The position numbers and the translations under genes are program-made. Below the pieces are notes generated by a model. It was not told the DNA's origin and did not search any database. It was given only the letters and a program-made list of their open reading frames with translations. From contig CACJTT010000011.1 of the NCBI GenBank assembly GCA_902596365.1, forward strand, positions 1-33,939: a DNA stretch of 33,939 nt, given 5' to 3'. Below are positions 25,921 to 33,939 of this stretch, in pieces. The number at the start of each line of letters is the position of its first letter. The stretch's first letter is position 1. Origin of the DNA: an uncultured Alphaproteobacteria bacterium. Lineage in GTDB: Bacteria; Pseudomonadota; Alphaproteobacteria; HIMB59; GCA-002718135.

Positions 25921-27470
25921 TATAAATTAATCTCCTTTTTAGAATTAAAAGAAATATAAATATGAACTAGTAAATTAGTAAGCATTAAAGCTGTAAACAT
26001 AGAAGCAATAACACCTAAAGATAAAGTAATTGAGAAACCTTTAATTGGACCAGAGCCAAAAACGAATAATAATAATGATGCAATTAAAGTTGTTATATTA
26101 GCATCCAATATAGTTGAAAGAGCTTTATCAAATCCTTTTTTTATAGTTTCATAAATATTTTTATTTTTTGTATTTTCTTCTTTTATTCTTTCAAAAATTA
26201 AAACATTTGCATCAACCGCCATTCCTATAGTCAATACAATACCTGCTATACCAGGTAGAGTTAAAGTTGCTCCAATAGTACCTAGTAAAGCTATTATTAT
26301 GAATAAATTTGCGATGAGTGATATATTTGCAATAAATCCAAATGATCCATAAATAAGAATCATAAAAAAACAAACAAGGATCATTCCAATTATAGAGGCA
26401 ATTTGACCTGCTGCAATTGAATCAGCTCCCAATCCAGGACCTACGGAGCGTTCCTCTACTATTTCTAATGGAGCAGGTAATGCCCCAGCTCGAAGTAGAA
26501 CTGCCAGATCAGTTGCTTCTTGAGAAGTAAAATTTCCAGTTATGATTCCTGATCCGCCAGTTATAGCAGAATTAATTACAGGTGCTGTGATTACTACATT
26601 GTCTAAAACTACAGCAAATCTTTTCCCAATATTTTCTGATGTTGCTTTGCCAAATTTTTGTGCTCCAGTTGTATCAAACCTAAAAGAAACTGCATGTCCT
26701 TCTGTTGGGTCAAAAGAAGCATTTGCATCAATTAAATTCTCACCACCTACTCTTGATTTTTTTTCTAATAAATATTTTATTTCTTCATTATCTATATCAG
26801 ACACAATCATTCTTCCAAAAGGGGCAATATTTAAAGATAAAGACTTAGTGTCATCATCATCAACCATATGAAAATTTAATTTAGCAGTTTTACCTAATAA
26901 ATCCTTTATTCTTTCAGGATCTTTAACCCCAGGCAATTGAAGGAGGATCCTATCTCTACCAGATCTTTGAATGAGTGGTTCCTTAGTTCCTGTTTCGTCT
27001 ATTCTTTTTCTAACAATTTCTAGTGATTGTTTAATTGCTGAGTCTTGAATAGTTTTTTTGTATAATTCATCAATAGTTATAGAAACAATATTGTTAGTAA
27101 TATTAAATTTTACAGATCGATAATTTTGTAAAAACTCTTTTCTTATATCATTTATTTTATCAGAATCTTCAAACCGAACTTTTAGAGACCCATCAATTTT
27201 TTCAATATTATTAATTTTAACTCTTTTTTCCCTTGCTATAATTCTAATCGTATCACTAAAATTTTCAAACTCTTCTTCAATTAATACATCTGTTTGAACC
27301 TCAAGAAGTAAATATGATCCACCTTGTAAATCTAAGCCAAGATTAAGACGATTATCAAGATACCAACTACCAGTATCTTCTTTGTATAGAAGAGATGGAA
27401 TGGCAAATATTATGCCTAAAGACAATAGTACAAAAACTATAAAAATTTTCCATAGAGGATAATTTTTCAT
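25920..27470 (-). CDS. secD: protein translocase subunit SecD
   Basis: The 516-residue partner of SecF begins with one membrane segment, then GLDLQGGSYLLLEV. The periplasmic P1 region contains LLQLPGVKDPERIKDLLGKTAKL. A C-terminal bundle holds IGMAVDANVLIFERIKEE. The length is at the short end for SecD, as is normal in alphaproteobacteria. It lies 6 nt after yajC and overlaps secF. Confidence 0.96.
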   Translation of the reverse strand: MKNYPLWKIFIVFVLLSLGIIFAIPSLLYKEDTGSWYLDNRLNLGLDLQGGSYLLLEVQTDVLIEEEFENFSDTIRIIAREKRVKINNIEKIDGSLKVRFEDSDKINDIRKEFLQNYRSVKFNITNNIVSITIDELYKKTIQDSAIKQSLEIVRKRIDETGTKEPLIQRSGRDRILLQLPGVKDPERIKDLLGKTAKLNFHMVDDDDTKSLSLNIAPFGRMIVSDIDNEEIKYLLEKKSRVGGENLIDANASFDPTEGHAVSFRFDTTGAQKFGKATSENIGKRFAVVLDNVVITAPVINSAITGGSGIITGNFTSQEATDLAVLLRAGALPAPLEIVEERSVGPGLGADSIAAGQIASIIGMILVCFFMILIYGSFGFIANISLIANLFIIIALLGTIGATLTLPGIAGIVLTIGMAVDANVLIFERIKEENTKNKNIYETIKKGFDKALSTILDANITTLIASLLLFVFGSGPIKGFSITLSLGVIASMFTALMLTNLLVHIYISFNSKKEINL

Positions 27471-27476
27471 ATAAAT

Positions 27477-27839
27477 TTATTTTTTCTTACCTAATAAACC
27501 TGATAGTAATCCACCTTTTGATTCACTTTTTGATTCACTTTTAATATCTTTTACTGGTTGTTTTTTTTCTGTTTCAGAAGAAGTATATAAATCAGAAACC
27601 ATTCCAGGTGCAATTTTAATTTCTACATTTTCAGATACCTGTACTTGTAATTCTTTATTATCAGATACTTTATTAACCGTTCCTATTATTCCGCCTGAAG
27701 TTATTATCTTATCACCTCTACGTAGATTACTTAACATTTCTCGATGCTGCTTAACTTTTTTTTGCTGAGGTCTAATTAATAAGATATAAAAAACACCAAA
27801 AATAAGAATTAATGGTAGAAAAGCGCCAATTGTGTCCAT
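27477..27839 (-). CDS. yajC: preprotein translocase subunit YajC
   Basis: The 120-residue protein has a single membrane helix at about residues 5-21, then the diagnostic LIRPQQKKVKQH and LRRGDKIITSGGIIGTV. A charged tail contains a four-residue repeat, SESK-SESK, from a 12-bp duplication. YajC binds the SecDF complex. The Shine-Dalgarno AAGG lies 5 nt before the ATG. It is the first gene of yajC-secD-secF. Confidence 0.95.
   Translation of the reverse strand: MDTIGAFLPLILIFGVFYILLIRPQQKKVKQHREMLSNLRRGDKIITSGGIIGTVNKVSDNKELQVQVSENVEIKIAPGMVSDLYTSSETEKKQPVKDIKSESKSESKGGLLSGLLGKKK
27516..27539. repeat. 12-bp tandem duplication inside yajC
   Basis: TTTTGATTCACT occurs twice in direct succession and encodes the SESK-SESK repeat in the YajC tail. 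The frame is kept. Confidence 0.9.
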
Positions 27840-27870
27840 AATTTACCTTGATTATTAATTTGAGAGATTT

Positions 27871-27897
27871 CTTATACTGTGTAAAAGAAAAAAGCAA
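27871..27897 (-). promoter_or_regulatory. candidate promoter for yajC-secD-secF
   Basis: On the minus strand TTGCTT (27897-27892) and TATAAG (27876-27871) are separated by 15 nt, about 32 nt before the yajC ATG. The spacer is short. On the plus strand TTGATT (27848) and TATACT (27873) with a 19-nt spacer could serve the divergent ATPase gene. Both are modest matches. Confidence 0.35.
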
Positions 27898-27916
27898 TTA
27901 AAGTAACAAAAATTAG

Positions 27917-28720
27917 ATGTTTTTTAAAAACTATTTATTAAAAGTAAAAATAAAGAATAATTCCTATTTTATTTGGAAAAGCGAAAATAAAAGCATAAAT
28001 GGTATTAAAAATTTTAAGCCATTAAATTTAGATTTGATCATTGGTGTAGATAGTCAAAAAGAAATTTTATTTAAAAATACAATTAATTTTTCCAAGGGAA
28101 ATTTTACTAATAACGCCTTGTTATGGGGAGCAAGAGGAAATGGCAAAAGCTCTTTAATAAAATCCGTTTTTCACAACATAATTACTAAATATAAAAATTT
28201 AAAACTAGTACAATTAAATAAAAATAATATTTTTGATATTGAATATATATATTCGATATTGGAAAATTATGATCAATTCAGATTCATCATATTTATTGAT
28301 GATTTATCTTTTGAAAAGATTGATAGTGATTATAAAATTATTAAATCAACATTAGATGGAAGTATTCAACACCAGCCAAAAAATATCTTATTGTACGTCA
28401 CATCTAATAGACGGCATCTAATGCCAAGAGATATGATAGATAATGAAAGATCATCAGCTATTCATACAGATGAAAGTGTTGAAGAAAAAATTAGTCTAAG
28501 TGATAGATTTGGTTTGTGGATTGGTTTTCATAAAATATCACAAGAAGATTATTTAAAAATTATTAGAGCTTATTGTGATTATTATAAAATTAATTATGAT
28601 GATAAAATTAGAAAAAAAGCTATTCAGTGGAGTCTTCAAAGAGGTAATAGAACAGGAAGAACTGCTTGGCAGTATATTTTAAATATTGCGTCTAGTGAAA
28701 ATTTAAAAATTAAAATTTAA
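27917..28720 (+). CDS. AAA+ type ATPase, DUF815 family
   Basis: The 267-residue P-loop ATPase has Walker A GARGNGKS at 71-78 and Walker B FIIFIDDL at 123-130. A sensor region TSNRRHLMPRDM and the family segment SLSDRFGLWIGF follow. The C-terminal RGNRTGRTAWQYI motif is typical of DUF815. No membrane helix or signal is seen, so it is cytosolic. The function is unknown. It is divergent from yajC with 77 nt between starts and converges on the FKBP gene with a 9-nt gap. Confidence 0.85.
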   Translation: MFFKNYLLKVKIKNNSYFIWKSENKSINGIKNFKPLNLDLIIGVDSQKEILFKNTINFSKGNFTNNALLWGARGNGKSSLIKSVFHNIITKYKNLKLVQLNKNNIFDIEYIYSILENYDQFRFIIFIDDLSFEKIDSDYKIIKSTLDGSIQHQPKNILLYVTSNRRHLMPRDMIDNERSSAIHTDESVEEKISLSDRFGLWIGFHKISQEDYLKIIRAYCDYYKINYDDKIRKKAIQWSLQRGNRTGRTAWQYILNIASSENLKIKI

Positions 28721-28729
28721 TTCAGCAAA

Positions 28730-29452
28730 TTATTTTTTATAAAGATCATAATTTTCGTATATTAGTTGTTGAATACCACCTTTTAAAGCATTCATGTTTT
28801 TAGCGCCTAATTGTTCAGCAAAACCATTTGCCAAAATCGCAGCTATCTCACCCTCATTACTAATAAACACAATATTATCATTTAAATCTACAAGATCCTG
28901 AAAGGTTTTCATAAATTCTGGAACAAATTTTCCATAAATATCAAATGCAGTTATTTCTAATGAACCAGGTATAATTCCTGTAAAATCTCTTTCTGTTTTT
29001 GTGCGAATATCAATAAATTTATAATTATTGTTTAGTAAATTTTGAATTTCATTAGTAGTAATTATATTGTATGCGGGAGGTTGAGCATCGATTATTTCAA
29101 TATCAAAAAATAAAGTTGAATTTGGAGGAATAAGTTCGCCCGCCCCTCTCTCTCCATACCCAAGTTCAGGTGGAATAATTAGTGTCCTTTTACCTCCAAC
29201 TTTCATACCGATAATACCTTTTTCCCAACCTTCAATAACCTGCCTTAATCCTATTTGAAAAGTAAATGGCTCTCCTCTGTCATAACTGCTGTCAAATTTT
29301 GTACCATCTTCAAGTGTACCTATATAGTGAACTTTAATTTTAGAATGGTTTAAAATTTCAACACCATATCCTTCTACATTGTTTTTTATTTCCAAATCTG
29401 CTGACAGTGTTATTTTTGATATAAAAATCAAAATAAATATAAATTTTTTCAT
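28730..29452 (-). CDS. periplasmic FKBP-type peptidyl-prolyl isomerase fused to a degenerate rhodanese domain
   Basis: The 240-residue protein has a signal peptide (first 18 residues, cleavage after LSA). An FKBP domain covers about 35-123 with its active-site pattern intact: VHYIGTLEDGTKFDSS, VIEGWEKGI and LGYGERG. A rhodanese-like domain (about 130-240) follows with FIDIRTKTERDFTGIIPGS and ALKGGI. The rhodanese active-site loop reads FISNEGEIA, so Ser198 stands where the catalytic Cys belongs; sulfur transfer is therefore unlikely. It is the last gene after two EamA transporter genes, with an ATGA overlap. The role is probably folding of exported proteins. Confidence 0.88.
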   Translation of the reverse strand: MKKFIFILIFISKITLSADLEIKNNVEGYGVEILNHSKIKVHYIGTLEDGTKFDSSYDRGEPFTFQIGLRQVIEGWEKGIIGMKVGGKRTLIIPPELGYGERGAGELIPPNSTLFFDIEIIDAQPPAYNIITTNEIQNLLNNNYKFIDIRTKTERDFTGIIPGSLEITAFDIYGKFVPEFMKTFQDLVDLNDNIVFISNEGEIAAILANGFAEQLGAKNMNALKGGIQQLIYENYDLYKK

Positions 29453-30336
29453 ATATGCCTTTGATTAATTTTCAGTGTATTAATTTTTTTACCTAATTTT
29501 GTTTCTCTGTAAATAATATAATAAGTTGAAATAACAATAACTATACTTCCAATTATGACATATCTATCAGGATAATCATTAAAGAATATTATGCCAAAAG
29601 TTATAGCCCAAATAATTGCTGTATAATCAAATGGTTGTAATAAGTTTACAGTAGTCAGTCTATATGCGCTAGTTAATAAAATTTGTGCGATACCACCACA
29701 AAAGCCCATTCCTATTAACATAATCCATGAATTAAATGATGGTTGTTGCCAATTAGTGATTAAAAAAGGTAAATATATTAATGCAACAAATACATGAAGA
29801 TAAAAACTACATGTTGGTGGTGCATCATAACTTAATAATTTTTTCATAATAATAATTGCAAATGACAAAGCTACTGCTCCGAAAAGAGGTAGGAGTGAAT
29901 AATAACTAAATAAAGATGTCCCAGGTCTGAATACGATTAATACACCTATAAAACCAAAAAATATTGCTATCCATCTTCTTATACCAACTTTTTCACTTAA
30001 TATAAAAATTGCTAAAATAGTAATAATCATAATACTTGCAAAACTGATAGATGAGACATCAGCAAGTGGAAGAATTCCAAATGCTTTAAAAAAACTAAAC
30101 ATTGCCAAACACGCAATTATAGCTCTTAATAAATGTAAATTTATTTTATTTGTTTTTAAAGATGATTTTGTAATATACATCATTGTTAAAACTGGGAATA
30201 AACCAAAAAAACATCTAAAAAATACAATTTGAAAAGTATTAAAATCAGAAGAAAGTTTTTTTATTAAAACATCCATTAATACAAAAAAAATTACAGAAAA
30301 AATTTTTAAACTAATTGCAATATAATTATTTGTCAT
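29449..30336 (-). CDS. EamA/DMT-family transporter (DMT1)
   Basis: The 295-residue inner-membrane protein has about ten hydrophobic helices forming two EamA repeats. The first repeat ends in EKVGIRRWIAIFFGFIGVL, with the family pattern of a basic loop followed by GFxGV. The C-terminus YRETKLGKK is cytosolic and basic. EamA proteins export or import amino acids, purines or other small metabolites, and the substrate cannot be read. It overlaps the preceding transporter gene by 11 nt and the FKBP gene by 4 nt. The start is the ATG at 30336. Confidence 0.85.
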   Translation of the reverse strand: MTNNYIAISLKIFSVIFFVLMDVLIKKLSSDFNTFQIVFFRCFFGLFPVLTMMYITKSSLKTNKINLHLLRAIIACLAMFSFFKAFGILPLADVSSISFASIMIITILAIFILSEKVGIRRWIAIFFGFIGVLIVFRPGTSLFSYYSLLPLFGAVALSFAIIIMKKLLSYDAPPTCSFYLHVFVALIYLPFLITNWQQPSFNSWIMLIGMGFCGGIAQILLTSAYRLTTVNLLQPFDYTAIIWAITFGIIFFNDYPDRYVIIGSIVIVISTYYIIYRETKLGKKINTLKINQRHI

Positions 30337-31201
30337 CAGCTTGCTTTATTTGACCAGGTACAGAAATAATGCCACTTAAAACTATAAGGGAAGCACCTAT
30401 TAAAGCGTATTTATTGAGATATTCATTAAAAAAATAAAAACCTATAAAAGATGACCAGACTATTTGAAGATACACTAAACAAAAAATTGCAGAGTAGTGT
30501 CTTTGTGCTTTTTTAAAAGCAAATGTAGCTAAAAATAATGCAATATTAATAAAAATTGAAGCAATAGTAATAAGAAAAAATTCATTATAACTAATCTTAA
30601 TAGGGTCCCATATAAATAATAAAAATGAAATAATATGTATAATTAAACCACCATATAAAAAATAACCAAGAGTAGTTGTTACAGTATTAAATTTGTTAAC
30701 TATCGTTGTTGTCGTTGTAATTAAGAGAACGCCAAACAAAGTAACTAAAAAATAAATATTAAAATTATCAAAACCTGGTTGAATTACAAAAATTACACCT
30801 AAAAAACCTATAGCTAGTGATATATAAACAAATGAATTTAATTTTTCTTTTAAAAACAAATAAGCATAAATTGCTCCTATTAATGGAGAAGACATATTCA
30901 GAGTTGTAAATTCAGGCAAAGTTATATTTTTAAGTGAAATAAAAGTTATAAAAGGCATAGGGGCAAAAATTAATCCTCTAATTAGAGGAATCCAATAGTT
31001 ATTACATATTAAATTTTTTTTAAGAGTCCCTTTTATTAAAAGGAATATAGGCACTGCTATAAAAGCTGGTGATCCATAAAAAATAAAATGATAAAATTGA
31101 ATATTTTGAGAGGATAAATAATTAATAATTCCATCATTAATTACAAAACAAATACTGGATAATAGCAAAGCTGATGAAGCTATAATAATATTTTTTTTCA
31201 T
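30326..31201 (-). CDS. EamA/DMT-family transporter (DMT2)
   Basis: The 291-residue protein has ten predicted helices and two EamA repeats. The first repeat ends in FLKEKLNSFVYISLAIGFLGVIFVIQPG. It lacks the EKVGIRRW loop shared by the other two transporters, so it is a more distant paralogue. It is the first gene of the minus-strand unit DMT2-DMT1-FKBP and is divergent from the acylphosphatase gene. The substrate is unknown. Confidence 0.85.
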   Translation of the reverse strand: MKKNIIIASSALLLSSICFVINDGIINYLSSQNIQFYHFIFYGSPAFIAVPIFLLIKGTLKKNLICNNYWIPLIRGLIFAPMPFITFISLKNITLPEFTTLNMSSPLIGAIYAYLFLKEKLNSFVYISLAIGFLGVIFVIQPGFDNFNIYFLVTLFGVLLITTTTTIVNKFNTVTTTLGYFLYGGLIIHIISFLLFIWDPIKISYNEFFLITIASIFINIALFLATFAFKKAQRHYSAIFCLVYLQIVWSSFIGFYFFNEYLNKYALIGASLIVLSGIISVPGQIKQADDK

Positions 31202-31264
31202 TATTTTTTCTAAATGATTGTATCTAAAGATTTAATTACTATATTAATTAACATTACATCATTT

Positions 31265-31564
31265 ATGGAAAATAAAGAAATTAAAACTTATAGATTAATA
31301 ATAAAAGGCAAAGTGCAAAATGTTGGCTTTAGACATTGGTTTAGTGATTTAGCAATCTCTTTAGGTTTAAATGGTTATGTTCAAAACAAAGAAAGTAAAG
31401 ATGAAGTAGAGGCTATCATTCAAGGAGATATGCAATCAATATTATCAATTACTGAAAAATCTAAAATAGGTCCGGAATTAGCACTTGTAGAAGGTGTAAT
31501 ACCTAACAGTATTATTAGCAATGTTACTTATTCAGGATTTATTGTTAAGTACGAAATTAATTAA
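31265..31564 (+). CDS. acyP: acylphosphatase
   Basis: The protein has 99 residues when started at the ATG at 31265; an in-frame ATG at 31214 would add 17 residues of no family character. With the chosen start, the catalytic Arg23 (VQNVGFR) and Asn41 (GYVQN) fall at the classical acylphosphatase numbers, which supports it. The first signature has Asn where Gly or His is usual (VQNVGF). The enzyme hydrolyses acyl phosphates in the cytosol. Its stop codon overlaps that of the aminotransferase on the other strand. Confidence 0.87.
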   Translation: MENKEIKTYRLIIKGKVQNVGFRHWFSDLAISLGLNGYVQNKESKDEVEAIIQGDMQSILSITEKSKIGPELALVEGVIPNSIISNVTYSGFIVKYEIN

Positions 31565-32895
31565 TTAAAAGCTTTCTTCAATGTATTGTGAAGACTATCA
31601 AACATTTCATCAATTTGATTTTTTGTAATTATAAATTGTGGACATAAAACTATAGCAGGACCTAAGGGTCTGCAAATTAAACCATTATCAATAGACATAT
31701 TAGCAACTTTATCTCCCATATTTAAATGACCTTCAAATGGTTCTTTTGTTTTTTTATCTTTAACCATTTCTAAAGCAGCCATAAGACCAACACCTCTTGT
31801 TTCACCTATGTGTTCATATTGATTAAATTCTTGTAATCTTTCATGAAAATAAGGAGATACTTTTTTAACATTTTCAAGTAAACCTTCATTAATAATAACA
31901 TCAATAGCTTTTAGTGCTATTGCACAGCCAACAGGATGTCCTCCTGCGGTAAATCCATGAGGAAATTCTTCTGCATCCTCAGAAATTGAAGTAAATTCAT
32001 CTGCAAATTCTTTTTTAACAATGACCGCACCCATTGGAAAATATCCAGCGGTTAAACACTTTGAAGAAATAATTATATCTGGTTTAATGTCATAAGTTTC
32101 GCAGCCCCATAAATTCCCAGTTCTACCAAATCCACATATAACTTCATCTGCTATCAGAGGTATCTTATATTTTTTTAGTATAGGTTGAATTAAATCAAAG
32201 TAACCTTTTGAAGGAGGGATAACACCCCCTGCTCCCTGAACAGGTTCAGCAACAAAACCAGCAATCGTATCTGGATCTTCTTTTAAAATAAGATCTTCTA
32301 AATTTTTTGCCATTCTATTTGTAAAATCTTCCTCAGTTTCATTTTCTTTTGCAAATTTCCAATAATGGGGGCAATCAGCATGAATAAAGCCATCTAATGG
32401 TAGTTGAAAAACTTGATTATATGGTTTGCCAGTCATGGAAGTAGCACCAAGTGTAACTCCATGATATCCATTTATTCGTGTTATAATTTTTCTTTTTTGA
32501 GGATTACCTTTCATCTTATTTAACATCCACAACATTTTAACCATTGTGTCATTAGCTTCTGATCCTGAATTACAAAAAAAGACTCTGCCATCATCAAATG
32601 GAGAGACTTCAATTATTTTATCAGATAATTCTAAAGTTTCTTCAGATAGCCTACCAAACAAGGAATGATATCCAGCAAACTTTGCATATTGTTTCTGAGC
32701 TACCTCTATTAAACCTGGATGGTCAAAACCTGCACAAGCATTCCATAAACCAGAATTGGCATCTAGATATTTTTTTTCATGAATATCATACACATAAATG
32801 CCCTTACCATGGGTTATTATTACAGGGCCTCTTTCATTAAGAGTTTTTAAATCAGTAAATCCATATAGATGATGTGTTTGGTTTGATTTTAACAT
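31561..32895 (-). CDS. class III pyridoxal-phosphate aminotransferase
   Basis: The 444-residue fold type I aminotransferase has Lys279 (ISSKCLTAGY) as the PLP lysine and Asp250 (LIADEVICGFGRTG) for the pyridine nitrogen. The cofactor-phosphate loop is SGSEAND at 110-116, with YHG at 144-146 and AEPVQGAGG at 216-224. The family includes omega-amino acid:pyruvate, taurine:pyruvate, polyamine and 4-aminobutyrate aminotransferases; the opening GLWNACAGFDHP fits the omega-amino acid:pyruvate branch. The exact donor is undetermined. It is divergent from an EamA transporter by 27 nt, which suggests linked uptake or export of an amine, but that is inference. Confidence 0.9.
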   Translation of the reverse strand: MLKSNQTHHLYGFTDLKTLNERGPVIITHGKGIYVYDIHEKKYLDANSGLWNACAGFDHPGLIEVAQKQYAKFAGYHSLFGRLSEETLELSDKIIEVSPFDDGRVFFCNSGSEANDTMVKMLWMLNKMKGNPQKRKIITRINGYHGVTLGATSMTGKPYNQVFQLPLDGFIHADCPHYWKFAKENETEEDFTNRMAKNLEDLILKEDPDTIAGFVAEPVQGAGGVIPPSKGYFDLIQPILKKYKIPLIADEVICGFGRTGNLWGCETYDIKPDIIISSKCLTAGYFPMGAVIVKKEFADEFTSISEDAEEFPHGFTAGGHPVGCAIALKAIDVIINEGLLENVKKVSPYFHERLQEFNQYEHIGETRGVGLMAALEMVKDKKTKEPFEGHLNMGDKVANMSIDNGLICRPLGPAIVLCPQFIITKNQIDEMFDSLHNTLKKAFN

Positions 32896-32922
32896 AATAG
32901 AGACTAATTATTTTTTTTTAAT

Positions 32923-33816
32923 ATGAAACGCAAGTATATTCTTTCAGCTGGAGCAATAGGTATCATATTTATGATGCTTGGTCAGTTATCCTTTTCCATA
33001 AATGACACTCTAGTGAAAGAGATTGTAATTGATAACAAAAATAATTTATCAATAATAAATATCCTTTTTTTAAGAGGTATACTAACCACTTCATTTATTT
33101 TTTTGTATTTAAAATTTTATGAAAAAAAAAATATATTAAATATATTCAAAATGAAGAAATATCATCTAAGGGGTATTTATGAAGTTTTAACAGCAGTTTG
33201 TTTTTTTACTGGACTTATTTTACTGCCTGTTGCTGAAGTTTATACTCTATTAATGACTAATCCATTTTTTGTAACTATTTTTGCTTTTATATTTTTAAAA
33301 GAAAAAGTAGGGATAAGAAGATGGTCTGCTGTTATATTTGGATTTATTGGTGTTATATTTGTAATCAATCCTCAAAATATAAATTTTAATTTTTTATTTA
33401 TTTTTCCAATTATTGCTGCAGTTTTTTTAACAATTAGAGATATAGCTACTAAGGGTATAGCAACTAAAAACAATAGCTTTGAAATTATATTTATAACTTC
33501 TGTTCTAATCACATTATTTTCAGGAATAGGATCATTATTTTTTGAGTTTACATTTAGGATTGAGTATTTAACAAATCTCTTTATCTCGAGTATATTCTTA
33601 ACAGCTGCATACATCTTTTCTGTTTTAACAATATTTTATGCACCATTATCACTAACAGCTTCGTCTAGATATTCAGTTATAGTTTTTGGTATTATATTTG
33701 GTTATATTATATTGAATGAAATACCATCAACAAATATGATAATTGGTGCCTCAATAATAAGTCTAAGTGGATTATTTGTAATAAATAGAGAAAAAAAACT
33801 TGGAAAAATTGAATAA
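32923..33816 (+). CDS. EamA/DMT-family transporter (DMT3)
   Basis: The 297-residue protein has about ten helices and two EamA repeats. It has FLKEKVGIRRWSAVIFGFIGVIFVINP, nearly the same loop as in DMT1, and a similar C-terminus (NREKKLGK). The two are therefore probably related by duplication. It starts 27 nt from the divergent aminotransferase start, with no Shine-Dalgarno sequence. Substrate unknown. Confidence 0.85.
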   Translation: MKRKYILSAGAIGIIFMMLGQLSFSINDTLVKEIVIDNKNNLSIINILFLRGILTTSFIFLYLKFYEKKNILNIFKMKKYHLRGIYEVLTAVCFFTGLILLPVAEVYTLLMTNPFFVTIFAFIFLKEKVGIRRWSAVIFGFIGVIFVINPQNINFNFLFIFPIIAAVFLTIRDIATKGIATKNNSFEIIFITSVLITLFSGIGSLFFEFTFRIEYLTNLFISSIFLTAAYIFSVLTIFYAPLSLTASSRYSVIVFGIIFGYIILNEIPSTNMIIGASIISLSGLFVINREKKLGKIE

Positions 33817-33837
33817 ATAAAAAGATAACTTTTAAAA

Positions 33838-33939
33838 TTATTTTTTGGCAGATGTTGCTAGAAGTAATGGAACAATCATTACTAATGTCATTAAAACTGA
33901 AGGGTTAAAAAGCCAATATAAAAGACCTATTGAGAAAAC
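33838..33939 (-). CDS. C-terminal end of a membrane protein, partial
   Basis: The minus-strand frame is open from the window edge for 33 codons to TAA at 33840-33838. It encodes two hydrophobic stretches (VFSIGLLYWLF, LMTLVMIVPLLLATSA) with a lysine end. The pattern is that of the last helices of an inner-membrane protein. The family cannot be named from so little sequence. Confidence 0.5.
   Translation of the reverse strand, partial: VFSIGLLYWLFNPSVLMTLVMIVPLLLATSAKK

Noticed and set aside
27480-27545. Direct repeats in yajC and mfd as CRISPR or recombination sites
   Set aside because: There are only two adjacent 12-bp copies, in frame within coding sequence and without spacers; simple slippage explains them.
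31214-31264. Upstream ATG for acylphosphatase
   Set aside because: The added residues are not family-like, and the 31265 start gives the canonical Arg23/Asn41 numbering.

Overview
The window is a gene-dense, very AT-rich stretch of a bacterial chromosome. It carries about 34 protein genes, two tRNA genes, overlapping reading frames almost everywhere, and no mobile element, phage gene or CRISPR array. Several gene neighbourhoods point to an alphaproteobacterium: mltB-rlpA-dacA-tmk-holB-metG-tatD-MBL hydrolase, recG / sdhE-mfd, and gyrA-coaD beside ssb / uvrA. The low GC, short intergenic spaces and many drug/metabolite-type transporters suggest a streamlined free-living, probably marine, lineage of the SAR11/HIMB59 kind. 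The lineage is an inference, since no rRNA is present.

Layout. 1-1078: a truncated SIS-domain (GmhA-like) gene on the minus strand, divergent from a small DUF2938-type membrane protein. 1110-11071 (minus): one long run of eleven tightly coupled genes. It reads from cell-wall enzymes (mltB, rlpA, dacA) through thymidylate kinase, the polymerase III delta' subunit, methionyl-tRNA synthetase, TatD and an MBL hydrolase into a metabolic tail (a 3-hydroxyisobutyrate-dehydrogenase-like enzyme, an SMP-30 lactonase and pterin carbinolamine dehydratase). 11168-11257: tRNA-Ser(UGA) with a good sigma70-type promoter. 11276-17472: repair block with sdhE-mfd on minus and recG-ykgJ on plus. 17456-21540 (minus): ssb, gyrA, coaD, tRNA-Lys(UUU) and a 60-residue ORF starting 7 nt after the tRNA. 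21597-25016 (plus): uvrA and sodB. 25018-27839 (minus): yajC-secD-secF, divergent from a DUF815 ATPase (27917-28720). 28730-33816: a minus-strand operon of two EamA transporters and an FKBP-rhodanese fusion, then acylphosphatase (plus), a class III aminotransferase (minus) and a third EamA transporter (plus). The window ends in the last 33 codons of a membrane protein.

Most of this is conserved housekeeping: nucleotide excision repair (uvrA, mfd), branch migration (recG), supercoiling (gyrA), ssDNA binding, protein export (YajC-SecDF) and septal or peptidoglycan remodelling. I do not see an obvious undescribed defence or mobile system. The items most worth a second look are the FKBP-rhodanese fusion whose rhodanese lacks its cysteine, the tRNA-Lys/ORF60 arrangement, the metabolic trio attached to the housekeeping operon, the DUF815 ATPase facing the sec operon, and the residue substitutions in UvrA, GyrA, RlpA and SdhE.

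No gap between genes exceeds 150 bases. Few start codons have a clear Shine-Dalgarno sequence (sodB, ykgJ and yajC do), and no convincing GC-rich terminator hairpin was found.
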